64,000 nt of DNA, from contig NZ_VOBC01000002.1 in assembly GCF_008369195.1 (NCBI RefSeq), positions 496,001 through 560,000 on the forward strand. The letters are read 5' to 3'. The position numbers and the translations under genes are program-made. Positions 9,019 through 18,292 of this stretch are shown here, piece after piece (the first letter of the stretch is position 1; each line of letters opens with the position of its first letter). Source of the DNA: Sporosarcina sp. ANT_H38. Its GTDB lineage: Bacteria > Bacillota > Bacilli > Bacillales_A > Planococcaceae. The notes beneath the pieces are model-generated. The model was given only the letters and a program-made list of their open reading frames with translations. It had not been told where the DNA came from and did no database searches.

Positions 9019-9694
9019 AGTTTTAATTATTGAGGATGATTTACGAATTGCCGACATCCACAAACGGTTCATTGAGAAAATAGACGGCTTCACTGTCGTT
9101 GGTTCGGCGCATACCGGTGATGAAGCGAAAGATTGGATTTCCGCATTGTTACCGGACCTTGTGCTGCTGGACGTATACTTGCCCGATGCGCTCGGCACAG
9201 AAATAATGGGTTTCATTCATGAAAACAGCCCAGAAACAGATATTATTTTCATAACAGCTGCAGCAGAAATTGAAATTGTGAAAAAGGCATTCCGCCATGG
9301 AGTTTTCGACTACATTTTAAAACCACTTACATTTGAGCGCTTCAGGGAAAGTCTTCTCTCCTATAAGGATAAAAGGGAAACACTAACAGGCCAAGGGTTC
9401 ATGCAGGAAGATTCCATCAAATCCCTTTGGAATAATACACTATCAATAGCATCTAACTTGGATTTCACCCCACCAAAAGGGATCGATCCAATGACGAAAG
9501 AAAAAGTCGTCAGCCATATAAAAAAAATAGACGGTGGAGTTACTGCAGAAACACTCGGATTAGAAATTGGGGTAAGCCGTTCAACCGCAAGACGTTATTT
9601 GGAATATCTCGTCTCAGAAAAACATGCATATACAGAACTTCTATACGGTTCGGTCGGGCGACCGGAAAGAAGGTATTTCATAAAAAAACGGTGA
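9002..9694 (+). CDS. Response regulator of the CitB/DctR type
   Basis: 230 residues from the ATG at 9002, after AAAGGAGGGG. The receiver domain has an acidic pocket (IIEDD) and the phospho-acceptor Asp in PDLVLLDVYLPDALG. The C-terminal part has a helix-turn-helix (GVSRSTARRYLEYL), the usual CitB-family arrangement. It likely activates the tctCBA genes that follow. The ORF can be extended upstream to 8960 but without a ribosome binding site. Confidence 0.88.
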   Translation: MTNSIEVLIIEDDLRIADIHKRFIEKIDGFTVVGSAHTGDEAKDWISALLPDLVLLDVYLPDALGTEIMGFIHENSPETDIIFITAAAEIEIVKKAFRHGVFDYILKPLTFERFRESLLSYKDKRETLTGQGFMQEDSIKSLWNNTLSIASNLDFTPPKGIDPMTKEKVVSHIKKIDGGVTAETLGLEIGVSRSTARRYLEYLVSEKHAYTELLYGSVGRPERRYFIKKR

Positions 9695-9777
9695 ACATTA
9701 TGAACAAAATGACGTTTACTCCCATTATCAAACTTATAAACGATAACTTAAAATTCAATAAATTTTCTGATAGATTT

Positions 9778-9810
9778 ATGACAGCGAATGAAAACGCTGT
9801 CATTTTTTTA
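9778..9810 (+). terminator. Terminator or attenuator between the regulator and tctC
   Basis: ATGACAGCG / CGCTGTCAT around an 8-nt loop, followed by a run of T. It ends about 20 bp before tctC. If a tctC promoter lies in 9695..9777, this hairpin is in the tctC leader and would act as an attenuator. Otherwise it ends the kinase-regulator transcript and allows only partial readthrough. Confidence 0.75.
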
Positions 9811-9832
9811 TTATAAGGGGGATTCAGTGAAG

Positions 9833-10840
9833 ATGTGGAAAAAACTAACGACGGTTACCTTAGCAAGTTTATTGGCACTCAGTCTGGCAGCATGTTCTTC
9901 AGACGATGCCGAAAGCGCTTCCTCTAGTTACCCGAAGAATAACCTGACAATAGTTGCACCTTCTGGGGCAGGCGGGGGATGGGATTTAACTGCACGAGCA
10001 ATTGCAAAAACAATGAATGACACGAAGTTGATTGATAAATCTATTCTAGTTGAAAACAAACCTGGTGGTGGAGGCGCAGTCTACATGGCCGAATTTGCAA
10101 CAAAAGAAGTAAAAAATGATGACGTCCTTCTTGTTAAATCTCCACCAATCCTAATTAATAACAATAAAGCGGAAGGCAACAGTCCTTACGGCTATAAAGA
10201 TACAAAGCCTTTGGCACAGTTAACACGTGACTACGGAGCGATTGTTGTTAAAGCAGATTCAGAGTATAAAACATTGAAAGAAGTCCTTGAAGCAATTAAA
10301 AAAGATCCAAAATCGGTTACGCTTGCAGGGGGATCTGCTCCTGGATCGATGGATCATCTTGTCGGTGTCCTACCCGCTTTCAAATATGGTATTGACCCAA
10401 AATTAGTGAAATATGTATCCTATGACGGGGGCGGAGAGGCAGTTGCAGCATTGCTTGGTGGGAATGCAGACGTTATCGCAACAGATGCGTCCGCTATCGG
10501 AGCCTATGTGAAGTCTGGGGATGTCCGTGTCCTTGCCGTTAGTTCATCGGAACGTCTTGGTGGTGAATTGGCGGAGGTTCCTACATTCCAAGAAGAAGGG
10601 ATTGACGCGGAATTCACAATCTGGCGCGGTCTTTTCGGTCCTAAAGAAATGTCAGATACCGCTTTTGATTATTGGAACGATAAACTTGAAAAAATGGTAG
10701 AAACAGATGAGTGGAAAGCTGAATTAGAGAAAAACGGTTGGGAAAGCGAATACCGTAACTCTGAAGATTTCACTTCATATTTAGAAGATCAAGATAAAGT
10801 GATTGTTGAATTGCTAACAGCGCTTGGCATGCAAAAATAA
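9833..10840 (+). CDS. tctC: Tripartite tricarboxylate transporter, substrate-binding lipoprotein
   Basis: 335 residues from ATG 9833; a GTG at 9827 is an alternative with shorter spacing from AAGGGGG. The N-terminus is a lipoprotein signal with lipobox LSLAAC, so the protein is anchored outside the membrane. The Bug/TctC fold motifs are present: APSGAGGGWDLTARAI near residue 45 and VENKPGGGGAVYMA near 75. It captures citrate or another carboxylate for TctAB. Confidence 0.88.
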   Translation: MWKKLTTVTLASLLALSLAACSSDDAESASSSYPKNNLTIVAPSGAGGGWDLTARAIAKTMNDTKLIDKSILVENKPGGGGAVYMAEFATKEVKNDDVLLVKSPPILINNNKAEGNSPYGYKDTKPLAQLTRDYGAIVVKADSEYKTLKEVLEAIKKDPKSVTLAGGSAPGSMDHLVGVLPAFKYGIDPKLVKYVSYDGGGEAVAALLGGNADVIATDASAIGAYVKSGDVRVLAVSSSERLGGELAEVPTFQEEGIDAEFTIWRGLFGPKEMSDTAFDYWNDKLEKMVETDEWKAELEKNGWESEYRNSEDFTSYLEDQDKVIVELLTALGMQK

Positions 10841-10849
10841 TAGTATTCT

Positions 10850-10876
10850 GGCGGCTTAAGCGGCCGCTTTTTCCTT
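10850..10876 (+). promoter_or_regulatory. GC-rich hairpin in the tctC-tctB gap
   Basis: A GC-rich inverted repeat (GCGGC with GCCGC, overlapping the palindrome AAGCGGCCGCTT) followed by TTTTT sits between tctC and tctB. It may reduce readthrough so that the binding protein is made in excess of the membrane subunits, as is common in such operons. This is an inference. Confidence 0.45.
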
Positions 10877-10895
10877 TAAGGAGGTATCAAAAACA

Positions 10896-11345
10896 ATGAG
10901 TAAAACGTTCGACCGCTATGCAAGTATCGCCTTTTTACTGATTGGTCTTATTGTTTTCATTGAAAGTCAAAAAATTCCAAGCAGTGCCTACGGATCATCA
11001 GTTGGGCCTGAAATTTTCCCCATGTGGCTCGGTATTATACTACTCATCCTAAGCTTGCGATTACTATACGAAACGTTTACATACAAATCTGAAACCGCTG
11101 ACACGGGGAAACTTCAGTACAAAAAATTCTTAATTATCCTTGGCAGTGCAATTTTTTACGCCTTTGCACTCGAGAAGATTGGTTACATCATCTCGACGTT
11201 CATTTTCTTACTCATTGCATTCCAAACAATGGAACGCGGCCGATTGCTACCTTCAATTCTAATCGCAATTGGTTTCTCATTCGGAATCTATTATTTCTTT
11301 GTGGAATTTCTTGGCGGCTCATTGCCCGGATTCCCTGTATTTTAA
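10896..11345 (+). CDS. tctB: Tripartite tricarboxylate transporter, small membrane subunit
   Basis: 149 residues with four predicted membrane helices (about 7-25, 40-58, 75-95 and 110-140). Start and helix pattern match TctB, including SSAYGSSVGPEIFPMWLGI after helix 1. The ribosome binding site is AAGGAGG. It works with TctA in the membrane. Confidence 0.85.
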   Translation: MSKTFDRYASIAFLLIGLIVFIESQKIPSSAYGSSVGPEIFPMWLGIILLILSLRLLYETFTYKSETADTGKLQYKKFLIILGSAIFYAFALEKIGYIISTFIFLLIAFQTMERGRLLPSILIAIGFSFGIYYFFVEFLGGSLPGFPVF

Positions 11346-11363
11346 GGCGAAAGGAGCCTAGCT

Positions 11364-12890
11364 ATGGGTACATTACAATTTTTAGCGGATGGATTCGCAA
11401 TCGCTTTTCAATGGCAAAACTTATTATTTGCGTTTGTTGGCGTCATAATCGGGACAGCTGTCGGCGTATTGCCTGGAATCGGACCGATGAGCGGGGTTGC
11501 CCTTCTCATCCCTGTTACAGCGACCATCACTTCAGGTATGCCAACAGAGGCAGCAGCTTCAAGTTCAATCATTTTACTAGCAGGTGTCTATTATGGTGCC
11601 ATGTACGGAGGTTCTACAACGTCCATACTATTGAATACTCCTGGTGAATCGGCATCGGTAGTCACGACGCTTGATGGCTATCAGATGGCAAAACAAGGAC
11701 GTGCTGGTGCAGCTTTGGCTATCTCGGCTATCGGCTCATTTTGTGCCGGAATTATTTCGTTAATTGGCCTTGTGCTATTAGCAGAACCTCTTTCCAACAT
11801 CGCCATTAAATTCGGTCCAGCAGAATACTTCTCGTTAATGCTGTTAGGTTTAGCAGCAGTTAGCGGACTCGCTGGAAAATCGATGACGAAATCTCTGATG
11901 ATGACCGTCTTCGGACTCATACTTGGAACAATTGGCATTGATGCCGTTTCAGGAATTGCCCGCTTTACATACAATCAGCCGATTCTCTTTTCTGGGTTGG
12001 AGTTTTTGACGATTGCAGTTGGGTTATTTGCATTAGGTGAAGTGTTTAAAACAATTTTGGAACGCGACGAAGAGGACGGGGCGATTGCAAAAATCAACCG
12101 AATCCTCCCCACCAAACAAGATATGAAAGATAGTGCAGTACCCATTGTACGTGGCTCCCTACTCGGATTTTTCATCGGGGTGCTGCCAGGTGCTGGTGCA
12201 ACACTCGCATCTTTCTTCTCTTACATGACAGAGAAAAAGTTCAGCAAACATCCTGAAACTTTCGGTAAAGGAAACATCGCTGGAGTAGCAGGTCCGGAAT
12301 CGGCAAATAATGCAGCTTCTGGCGGCGCTATGATCCCTTTACTCACATTAGGAATCCCTGGATCTGGTACAACCGCCATTTTAATGGGCGCACTTATAAT
12401 GTATAATATTCAGCCAGGTCCTCTACTCTTTGACGAACACCCGGATATTGCATGGGGGCTTATCGCTAGTATGTTTATCGGAAACTTGATGCTATTAGTG
12501 CTGAATATGCCACTCGTTCGAGTGTTTGCGAAAATCATTCAAACCCCTAAGAAATATTTATTGCCGATTATTGTTGCCATTTCATTTTTCGGGGTATATG
12601 CAGTTCAATATACGACGTTCGATTTATACTTACTGCTCGGATGCGGCGTGGTTGGCTATTTATTATCGAAAAACGATTTCCCGGTAGCCCCATTAGTATT
12701 GGCACTTGTATTGGGTCCAATGATTGAGAACAACATGCGACGGGCATTAACCATTTCAAACGGTGAATTTAGTATCTTTTACACAAAGCCGCTTTCGCTT
12801 GTTTTCATTATTGTAGCTGTAGCATGGCTTGTTATCCCAATGTTATTGAAACTAAAAGGACGCTCGGTCATTGTGGAAGAAGAAAGCTAA
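11364..12890 (+). CDS. tctA: Tripartite tricarboxylate transporter, large permease subunit
   Basis: 508 residues, about 11 to 12 membrane helices. Two repeated TctA signatures are visible: GTAVGVLPGIGPMSGVALL near residue 32 and the related GVLPGAGATLASFFSY near residue 275, with MYGGSTTSILLNTPGE and LTLGIPGSGTTAIL. It forms the transport channel. The gene follows tctB by 18 bp. Confidence 0.9.
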   Translation: MGTLQFLADGFAIAFQWQNLLFAFVGVIIGTAVGVLPGIGPMSGVALLIPVTATITSGMPTEAAASSSIILLAGVYYGAMYGGSTTSILLNTPGESASVVTTLDGYQMAKQGRAGAALAISAIGSFCAGIISLIGLVLLAEPLSNIAIKFGPAEYFSLMLLGLAAVSGLAGKSMTKSLMMTVFGLILGTIGIDAVSGIARFTYNQPILFSGLEFLTIAVGLFALGEVFKTILERDEEDGAIAKINRILPTKQDMKDSAVPIVRGSLLGFFIGVLPGAGATLASFFSYMTEKKFSKHPETFGKGNIAGVAGPESANNAASGGAMIPLLTLGIPGSGTTAILMGALIMYNIQPGPLLFDEHPDIAWGLIASMFIGNLMLLVLNMPLVRVFAKIIQTPKKYLLPIIVAISFFGVYAVQYTTFDLYLLLGCGVVGYLLSKNDFPVAPLVLALVLGPMIENNMRRALTISNGEFSIFYTKPLSLVFIIVAVAWLVIPMLLKLKGRSVIVEEES

Positions 12891-12908
12891 TAGAGAATTA
12901 TACAAATC

Positions 12909-12945
12909 AAAAGCGGATTACCTGGAGTCAAGGTAATCCGCTTTT
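12909..12945 (+). terminator. Terminator of the tct operon
   Basis: A perfect 14-bp stem, AAAAGCGGATTACC / GGTAATCCGCTTTT, with a 9-nt loop, lies 19 bp after tctA. Confidence 0.85.
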
Positions 12946-13045
12946 CGGTTTTTAGAACGATGATCAACAGTTTCGTTGAACTAAACAACATCCTCGCAAA
13001 ACACCGCTTTCCGTCACAAAAAGCGCTGCCGCAGCAACGCCTCCC

Positions 13046-14056
13046 TCATCCGCCTATATAACTCATACCAATCTTCTTTCGATTCTTTGCCGTTTGTTCA
13101 GTTCTCTCATCCGAATAACGGTCTACGCGACGTTCCCATACGCCTGCAATTGCATCAAATAATTCTGCATCCGTCATGCCATCGCGGATCAATTTTCGCA
13201 AGTCGAACCCTCCCGATGCGAATAAACAGGTATACAACTTTCCATCTGATGATAGTCTTGACCGCGTGCATGTCGAGCAGAAGGACTCCGAAACGGACGT
13301 GATGAATCCGATTTGCGCTCCGTTATCCAAGTAGCGATAGCGTTTTGCGACTTCACCATAGTAGTCCTCTTCTGTCGGTTCAATATCATGTACCGAACAA
13401 ATCAAATCATAAATTTCTTTTTTCGTGACAACCTTCTCAAAACTCCAACCATTATCGTTACCAACATCCATGAATTCAATGAACCTTAGCGTGATACCGC
13501 GCTCTTTGAAATAAGCCACCATTGGAAGTATTTCTCCCTCATTGACATCTTTTTGAACAACCATATTCACTTTGATTTCAAAGCCGATTTTTTGCGCATA
13601 ATCTATAGCAGAAAGGACCAGTTCCGGTTTGATCCCCCGGCCATTCAATTCACCAAAAATAGCAGGATCAAGTGCATCAAGGCTTATGTTCAAACGACGA
13701 AGACCCGCGTCATAAAGCGGTTGTGCGTTTTGCTTTAGCAACACACCGTTCGTCGTCAACCCAATATCTTCAATCCCCTCAATCTTTATCAATTTTCCAA
13801 CTAACTTAGGCAGATCACGACGCATAAGCGGCTCGCCGCCCGTCAATCGAAGCTTCTTCACACCTAATGATGCAAAAATTTTAGCAAAGCGTTCAATTTC
13901 TTCAAATGACAACAGGTCATTTTTCGGAAGAAATGCATAATCATCTCCAAAGACTTCCTTTGGCATACAGTAAGCACATCTAAAGTTACATCGATCCGTT
14001 ACCGATATCCGGAGATCTCGAATCGGACGTCCAAGCTTATCAACGATCGCTTCCAA
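13046..14056 (-). CDS. moaA: GTP 3',8-cyclase
   Basis: 336 residues of the radical SAM family, catalysing the first step from GTP to cyclic pyranopterin in molybdenum cofactor synthesis, together with MoaC. The N-terminal cluster motif is CNFRCAYC (near residue 24). The C-terminal cluster is [18 protein letters not shown]. The conserved GG tail is present. The TTG start at 14056 is served by GGAGGGGG, which lies inside the end of mobA. It is the last gene of the operon. Confidence 0.92.
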   Translation of the reverse strand: MEAIVDKLGRPIRDLRISVTDRCNFRCAYCMPKEVFGDDYAFLPKNDLLSFEEIERFAKIFASLGVKKLRLTGGEPLMRRDLPKLVGKLIKIEGIEDIGLTTNGVLLKQNAQPLYDAGLRRLNISLDALDPAIFGELNGRGIKPELVLSAIDYAQKIGFEIKVNMVVQKDVNEGEILPMVAYFKERGITLRFIEFMDVGNDNGWSFEKVVTKKEIYDLICSVHDIEPTEEDYYGEVAKRYRYLDNGAQIGFITSVSESFCSTCTRSRLSSDGKLYTCLFASGGFDLRKLIRDGMTDAELFDAIAGVWERRVDRYSDERTEQTAKNRKKIGMSYIGG

Positions 14057-14060
14057 AACG

Positions 14061-14633
14061 TCATTCCCCCTCCAAGTCTTCGGGTGTATTCACGTTCATG
14101 AACATCCGGTTTTCATCGTCAGTCAGGTTATTTCCAGTGATCCACACCGCCTCTTGAGATGAGAGTAATTTCATTACACTTAGTTGGTCGTTTATTAGAG
14201 CTTCCTTGACTGCACTCTTCAAATGCCCGTCCCAAATCGACACGAGCGGATGATATCTTCCATCAGAAATAACTCCGGTAACACCCTTTTCATGGTGCAC
14301 CAATAACTTCGTCATAGCCTGGCTGTTGACATGTGGCATATCGCATGGCAATACTGCATAGCGGTCGGCTTCCACGGATTCCATCACAGACAGGATCCCT
14401 GCAAGCGGACCGAGTCCTGCATATATAGCCAAATCGGTCATAGTCTTCAAGCAGCTAGGAAAATGCTCCATGTATTCTGGCCGTGTCACGATAATCACCT
14501 CATCACAACAGACAGACAATGCACCCACCGCAAGTTCATAAAAGTGCTGATCCCCGAGCTTAGCAAGTGCTTTTGGGAAACCGAACCGCCTAGACACTCC
14601 GCCCGCTAAAACAATTCCGACTGTCTTCGTCAT
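14061..14633 (-). CDS. mobA: Molybdenum cofactor guanylyltransferase
   Basis: 190 residues from ATG 14633, which overlaps the moaD stop as ATGA. The N-terminal nucleotide-binding motif [15 protein letters not shown] defines the MobA family. It transfers GMP from GTP to molybdopterin to make the guanine dinucleotide form used by nitrate reductases and related enzymes. The longer ORF to 14663 would run into moaD and is not needed. Confidence 0.9.
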   Translation of the reverse strand: MTKTVGIVLAGGVSRRFGFPKALAKLGDQHFYELAVGALSVCCDEVIIVTRPEYMEHFPSCLKTMTDLAIYAGLGPLAGILSVMESVEADRYAVLPCDMPHVNSQAMTKLLVHHEKGVTGVISDGRYHPLVSIWDGHLKSAVKEALINDQLSVMKLLSSQEAVWITGNNLTDDENRMFMNVNTPEDLEGE

Positions 14634-14863
14634 CCGCCACTCACTGGTGGAATAAATGCACAAATATCTCCTGAATGAACAAAATCCTCTTTTAAGGCAT
14701 ATTCCTCATTCACTGCAACATGCACGGTTTCTTTGCCAAAACCTGGATACGTAGTTTCTGCCCAATCCAGCAGTTCGCGAACAGTCATCGATTGCTGATC
14801 AATCGTCTCGTCTGACTTACCTGTCAGTTCACGTAACCTTGCAAAATAATTCACCTTAATCAT
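14630..14863 (-). CDS. moaD: Molybdopterin synthase small subunit (sulfur carrier)
   Basis: 77 residues, ubiquitin-like fold (MIKVNYFARLRELTGKSDE) ending in the essential Gly-Gly tail (PPVSGG) that MoeB adenylates. It overlaps moaE upstream and mobA downstream by four bases each. Confidence 0.9.
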   Translation of the reverse strand: MIKVNYFARLRELTGKSDETIDQQSMTVRELLDWAETTYPGFGKETVHVAVNEEYALKEDFVHSGDICAFIPPVSGG

Positions 14864-15306
14864 TTCATTTCAGGCCCCTTTTCAGGATACTTTTTCTGTC
14901 CGCCAATCCACTCTTCGCCGTCCTCCCAGATTTCCTTTTTCCAGATAGGTACGACTTCCTTAATGCGTTCAATGGCATATTCATTCGCTTCATAAGCGGC
15001 TTTTCGATGCGGCGATGAAACCGCAATCACTACGGCGATATCTGAGATATGCATTTCACCAATTCGGTGGGCAATCGCCACTTTCACGCCTGGCCATTTC
15101 ATTTCCATTTCTGCACCGATTTCCGCTAACTTCTTTTCAGCCATTGGAACGTAAGCCTCATATGCCAAATATAATGTGCGGACTCCGCGCGTCCATTCCC
15201 GCACATGTCCAGTGAAAACTGTGACCGCACCTGCACCCGCGTGGAGGACGTAATCCGTATATTTCTGCGGTTCAATTGGTGTTTCAATAATTTCAAACTG
15301 TTTCAT
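14860..15306 (-). CDS. moaE: Molybdopterin synthase catalytic subunit
   Basis: 148 residues from ATG 15306, which is 6 nt after AAGGAGG. The alternative ATG at 15312 would sit directly on the ribosome binding site. MoaE features: VTVFTGHVREWTRGVRTLYL, HRIGEMHISDIAVVIAVSSP, and Lys in PIWKKEIWEDGEEWIGG. It converts cyclic pyranopterin to molybdopterin with MoaD. Confidence 0.9.
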   Translation of the reverse strand: MKQFEIIETPIEPQKYTDYVLHAGAGAVTVFTGHVREWTRGVRTLYLAYEAYVPMAEKKLAEIGAEMEMKWPGVKVAIAHRIGEMHISDIAVVIAVSSPHRKAAYEANEYAIERIKEVVPIWKKEIWEDGEEWIGGQKKYPEKGPEMK

Positions 15307-15814
15307 CGCCATCCTCCTTTTCGACCCAGTCAAACAGCCAAGAATCCAACTGACCAACATCAACCCTAGATTCAATATGTGAGACGCTAGTTGCTATTTC
15401 CGGGCACCCGATAATGAGTTGAATGCCTTCCAAATCGCTCAGCGATCCCCAATCCTCTGTGTCTCTTAGGAGGACCACTTTCTTCCCCTGCTCTTTCTTA
15501 TAGCCTTCTATGAATAATATATCCGGCTTGGCTATTGCAGCCAGTTCTTTCAGTCCAGTGAAATCCGGTTCATCATGCAACAATAATTGAACTGTGCCTC
15601 CACCCGCAACGACCGAAACGGCTGCGCCGCTATCAAAAAACTGCATCGTATCCGTCGTGGAATTCGGCATAGTCGGCTGTCCACCGTGTCCATGATGCTT
15701 CAGAACAGCAATCGAATAACCCTTACCTTTCAGTAAACGCACCCATCTTGCAATAAGTGTCGTTTTGCCACTATTTTTGAACCCGACGATATGCAGCGTT
15801 TTCAAAGTATCCAT
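15293..15814 (-). CDS. mobB: Molybdopterin-guanine dinucleotide biosynthesis protein B
   Basis: 173 residues with a P-loop, GFKNSGKTTLIARW, at the start. It is a GTP-binding partner of MobA. It overlaps moeA by 13 bp upstream and moaE by 14 bp downstream, which implies translational coupling. Confidence 0.9.
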   Translation of the reverse strand: MDTLKTLHIVGFKNSGKTTLIARWVRLLKGKGYSIAVLKHHGHGGQPTMPNSTTDTMQFFDSGAAVSVVAGGGTVQLLLHDEPDFTGLKELAAIAKPDILFIEGYKKEQGKKVVLLRDTEDWGSLSDLEGIQLIIGCPEIATSVSHIESRVDVGQLDSWLFDWVEKEDGDETV

Positions 15815-17058
15815 TTACCAACGCTTTGCTCTGAGCCGAGTAACAATATATCAACATCAGTTCCAGCCGAGTAATCGCGGGTCCCGCTTGGTAGGACAAT
15901 CAGGCAATTTCCCCGCGCTATCGAAGAAACTGCATTTGATTTATTAAAACCTGCGGGCACTGCAATGATTCCCTCCGGCGACAATTCCCAAAATCCGCGG
16001 ATGAAACGTGTGAAGGGATTCGGTTTGTCGAAGTCCTCACCAAGCTTCGCTTGTATATGCGGAATATACGGTGATATAGCGCTTTGCATTCCTAAAATTG
16101 CCGGTCTAACAAACAATTCAAATCCCGTGAAACAGGCAGAAGGATTACCAGATAATCCGAATAACAGCTTATCGCCAACCACAGCTACAGTCGTTACACT
16201 TCCAGGGCGCATCGCAACTTTGTTGAATAAAATCTTGGCACCTAGCCGCTCATATATCTTAGGCAGATAATCATAATCACCTACAGAAACGCCGCCTGTC
16301 GTAATCAGTAAGTCCGTTTCAGCGAGCGCATTTTTCACAGTCTGCGTACACGCATCGAGATCGTCTTCCTGCATGCCATATGAAATGTAGCCAATTCCCA
16401 TTCGAGTTAATTGGGCTGCAATCATCGGACCATTCGAGTTGCGTATTTTTCCAGGCGCAAGATCCTCTGATACTTGAAGAAGTTCCGTACCCGTCGAAAG
16501 AATGCCTGCAATTGGTCGTTTTGCTACTTTGACTTCTGCATAACCAAATGTCGCAAGCAGCGCAATTGTACCAGGATGAATGAACGCTCCCGCTTCAATC
16601 AGGCGTTCACCTTCTTTTACATCTTCACCTTTAAAGGAAATGTTTTCGCCATGGACGAATGGTTTACGCAACGTGAAACTGTCTTGTCCTTCTGTCGTCT
16701 GCTCCAGCATGACAACCGCGTTTGCGTTAATTGGAATTGGTGCACCTGTCATGATTCGATACGCTTCTCCATGATCAATCCCACGGTCCGCTACATGTCC
16801 TGCACCTATTCCCCCAATTACAGTGAACGGAATGCGGTTATCGCCTGATGCACCAGCAGTATCATCCGCACGGACTGCGAATCCATCGTATGGTGACCTG
16901 TCGAATGGCGGTACATCATTTTTCGCAATAATCGGTTCGGCAAGAATTCTGCCATATGTATGTTCAAGGGAAATCGTTTCCATCTCTGTTACATGGACGT
17001 ACTCCATGACAAGGCGGACAGCTTCCGACACTTGAATAGGCTTTCTCATTTCCACCAT
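15802..17058 (-). CDS. moeA: Molybdopterin molybdenumtransferase
   Basis: 418 residues, first gene of the operon. ATG 17058 follows AAGGAGGG. Family motifs: FDRSPYDGFAVRADD near residue 55, GILSTGTELL near 190, TTGGVSVGDYDYLP near 255, MRPGSVTTVAV near 285, and GLSGNPSACFTGFELF near 305. It inserts molybdenum into adenylylated molybdopterin. Only 62 bp separate it from divergent moaC. Confidence 0.92.
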   Translation of the reverse strand: MVEMRKPIQVSEAVRLVMEYVHVTEMETISLEHTYGRILAEPIIAKNDVPPFDRSPYDGFAVRADDTAGASGDNRIPFTVIGGIGAGHVADRGIDHGEAYRIMTGAPIPINANAVVMLEQTTEGQDSFTLRKPFVHGENISFKGEDVKEGERLIEAGAFIHPGTIALLATFGYAEVKVAKRPIAGILSTGTELLQVSEDLAPGKIRNSNGPMIAAQLTRMGIGYISYGMQEDDLDACTQTVKNALAETDLLITTGGVSVGDYDYLPKIYERLGAKILFNKVAMRPGSVTTVAVVGDKLLFGLSGNPSACFTGFELFVRPAILGMQSAISPYIPHIQAKLGEDFDKPNPFTRFIRGFWELSPEGIIAVPAGFNKSNAVSSIARGNCLIVLPSGTRDYSAGTDVDILLLGSEQSVGKWIL

Positions 17059-17120
17059 ATTGATTTCCCTCCTTCTGCTATACTCAAATTAAGTATGTAT
17101 GTACGAAAGGAATGAATCCA

Positions 17121-17612
17121 TTGTCAGAACTCACACATTTCAACGAACAGGGCCGTGCGAAAATGGTCGATGTTTCCGATAAAGCAGAAACAGTCCGAAC
17201 AGCTATCGCCAAGTCGTCCATAATCGTCAATGAACTAATCCATTCACAAATTACAGAAGGTACAAACAAGAAAGGTGATGTATTCGCAGTTGCTCAAGTC
17301 GCTGCTATTATGGCAGCAAAAAGTACATCATCCATCATCCCCATGTGCCATCCGATTCCACTGACAGGCGTTAATATTCGGTTCGACTGGAACATCGATG
17401 AAGCAACGGCTCATTATGAAGTATTAATTGAAGCGGAAGTGAAAACGAAAGGCGTGACCGGTGTTGAAATGGAAGCACTCACTGCCGCTTCCGCTGCTGC
17501 ACTCACGATTTACGATATGTGCAAAGCAGCCGGTAAAGAAATGGTTATTGGACCTACAATGCTGTTGCTAAAAACCGGTGGGAAAAATGGCGACTACAAC
17601 CGCCAAACGTAA
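17121..17612 (+). CDS. moaC: Cyclic pyranopterin monophosphate synthase
   Basis: 163 residues if it starts at TTG 17121, which gives the usual [19 protein letters not shown] start and the right spacing from GAAAGGA. The ATG at 17112 abuts the ribosome binding site. Motifs: [14 protein letters not shown] near residue 75 and [15 protein letters not shown] near 115. It completes cyclic pyranopterin formation after MoaA. Confidence 0.9.
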   Translation: MSELTHFNEQGRAKMVDVSDKAETVRTAIAKSSIIVNELIHSQITEGTNKKGDVFAVAQVAAIMAAKSTSSIIPMCHPIPLTGVNIRFDWNIDEATAHYEVLIEAEVKTKGVTGVEMEALTAASAAALTIYDMCKAAGKEMVIGPTMLLLKTGGKNGDYNRQT

Positions 17613-17761
17613 AATGGATGCATGACCAGCATTTGCTGGTCTCTACCTTCTTATTTGTATATAAAATTACAAAATCTCCAATCGCAGATAAGTTATCCCT
17701 TTGAGCTATCACGTTTAGACTTCAGCGCTTTTCGAGGCTGAACAGGCGCTTACGCTTTTGT
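17613..17761. other. Convergent gap between moaC and moaB with a small hairpin
   Basis: GACCAGC-ATTT-GCTGGTC (17624..17641) is a 7-bp hairpin followed by a pyrimidine-rich stretch and may end moaC transcription. The stretch 17721..17759 (ending GGCGCTTACGCTTTT) resembles an intergenic repeat common in Bacillaceae-like genomes. The resemblance is from memory and not verified. Confidence 0.4.
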
Positions 17762-18277
17762 TTAGTCATCCAAGTGTTTCGTTAGCTCATGTACAATATG
17801 ATGAACCTCAGGTAGGACCAACTTATTCATCGCAAGTTCAACTGCCTTCACAGATCCTGGAAGTGCAAAAAAAACTTTCTCCTTCACTACACCAGCCGCC
17901 GCTCGACTTAACAGCGCCTTCGAACCTACATCTTCTGTATAACTAAGGTATCGGAACAATTCACCAAATCCATCAATCGTTTTCGTGAAAAAAGGTGTCA
18001 CGGTTTCAATCGTAACGTCACGGAAACCAATGCCCGTACCGCCTGTTGATATAATTGCATGCACTTTCGGATTCCGTAACCATTTTTCTACAATCAATTC
18101 AATCTCTAGCGCATCGTCCTTGCAAATCCACGACTCAAAGACATGATGACCCGCCGACTCAAGCTTTTCCCGGATTGTCCAACCACTACGGTCATTCGAC
18201 GTATTACGCGTATCACTTGTCGTCAACACGCAAAAAACGAGTTTCTTCTCTTTATCTGATTCGTTCAAGTGCGACAA
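17762..18277 (-). CDS. moaB: MoaB/MogA-family molybdopterin adenylyltransferase
   Basis: 171 residues. MPTBD-type motifs: LTTSDTRNTSNDRSG, the signature AIISTGGTGIGFRDVTIE, and FALPGSVKAVELAM. It adenylates molybdopterin before metal insertion. TTG 18277 follows AGGAGG. It lies 15 bp downstream of moeB and is probably co-transcribed with it. Confidence 0.88.
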   Translation of the reverse strand: MSHLNESDKEKKLVFCVLTTSDTRNTSNDRSGWTIREKLESAGHHVFESWICKDDALEIELIVEKWLRNPKVHAIISTGGTGIGFRDVTIETVTPFFTKTIDGFGELFRYLSYTEDVGSKALLSRAAAGVVKEKVFFALPGSVKAVELAMNKLVLPEVHHIVHELTKHLDD

Positions 18278-18292
18278 CCCGATTCCTCCTGT

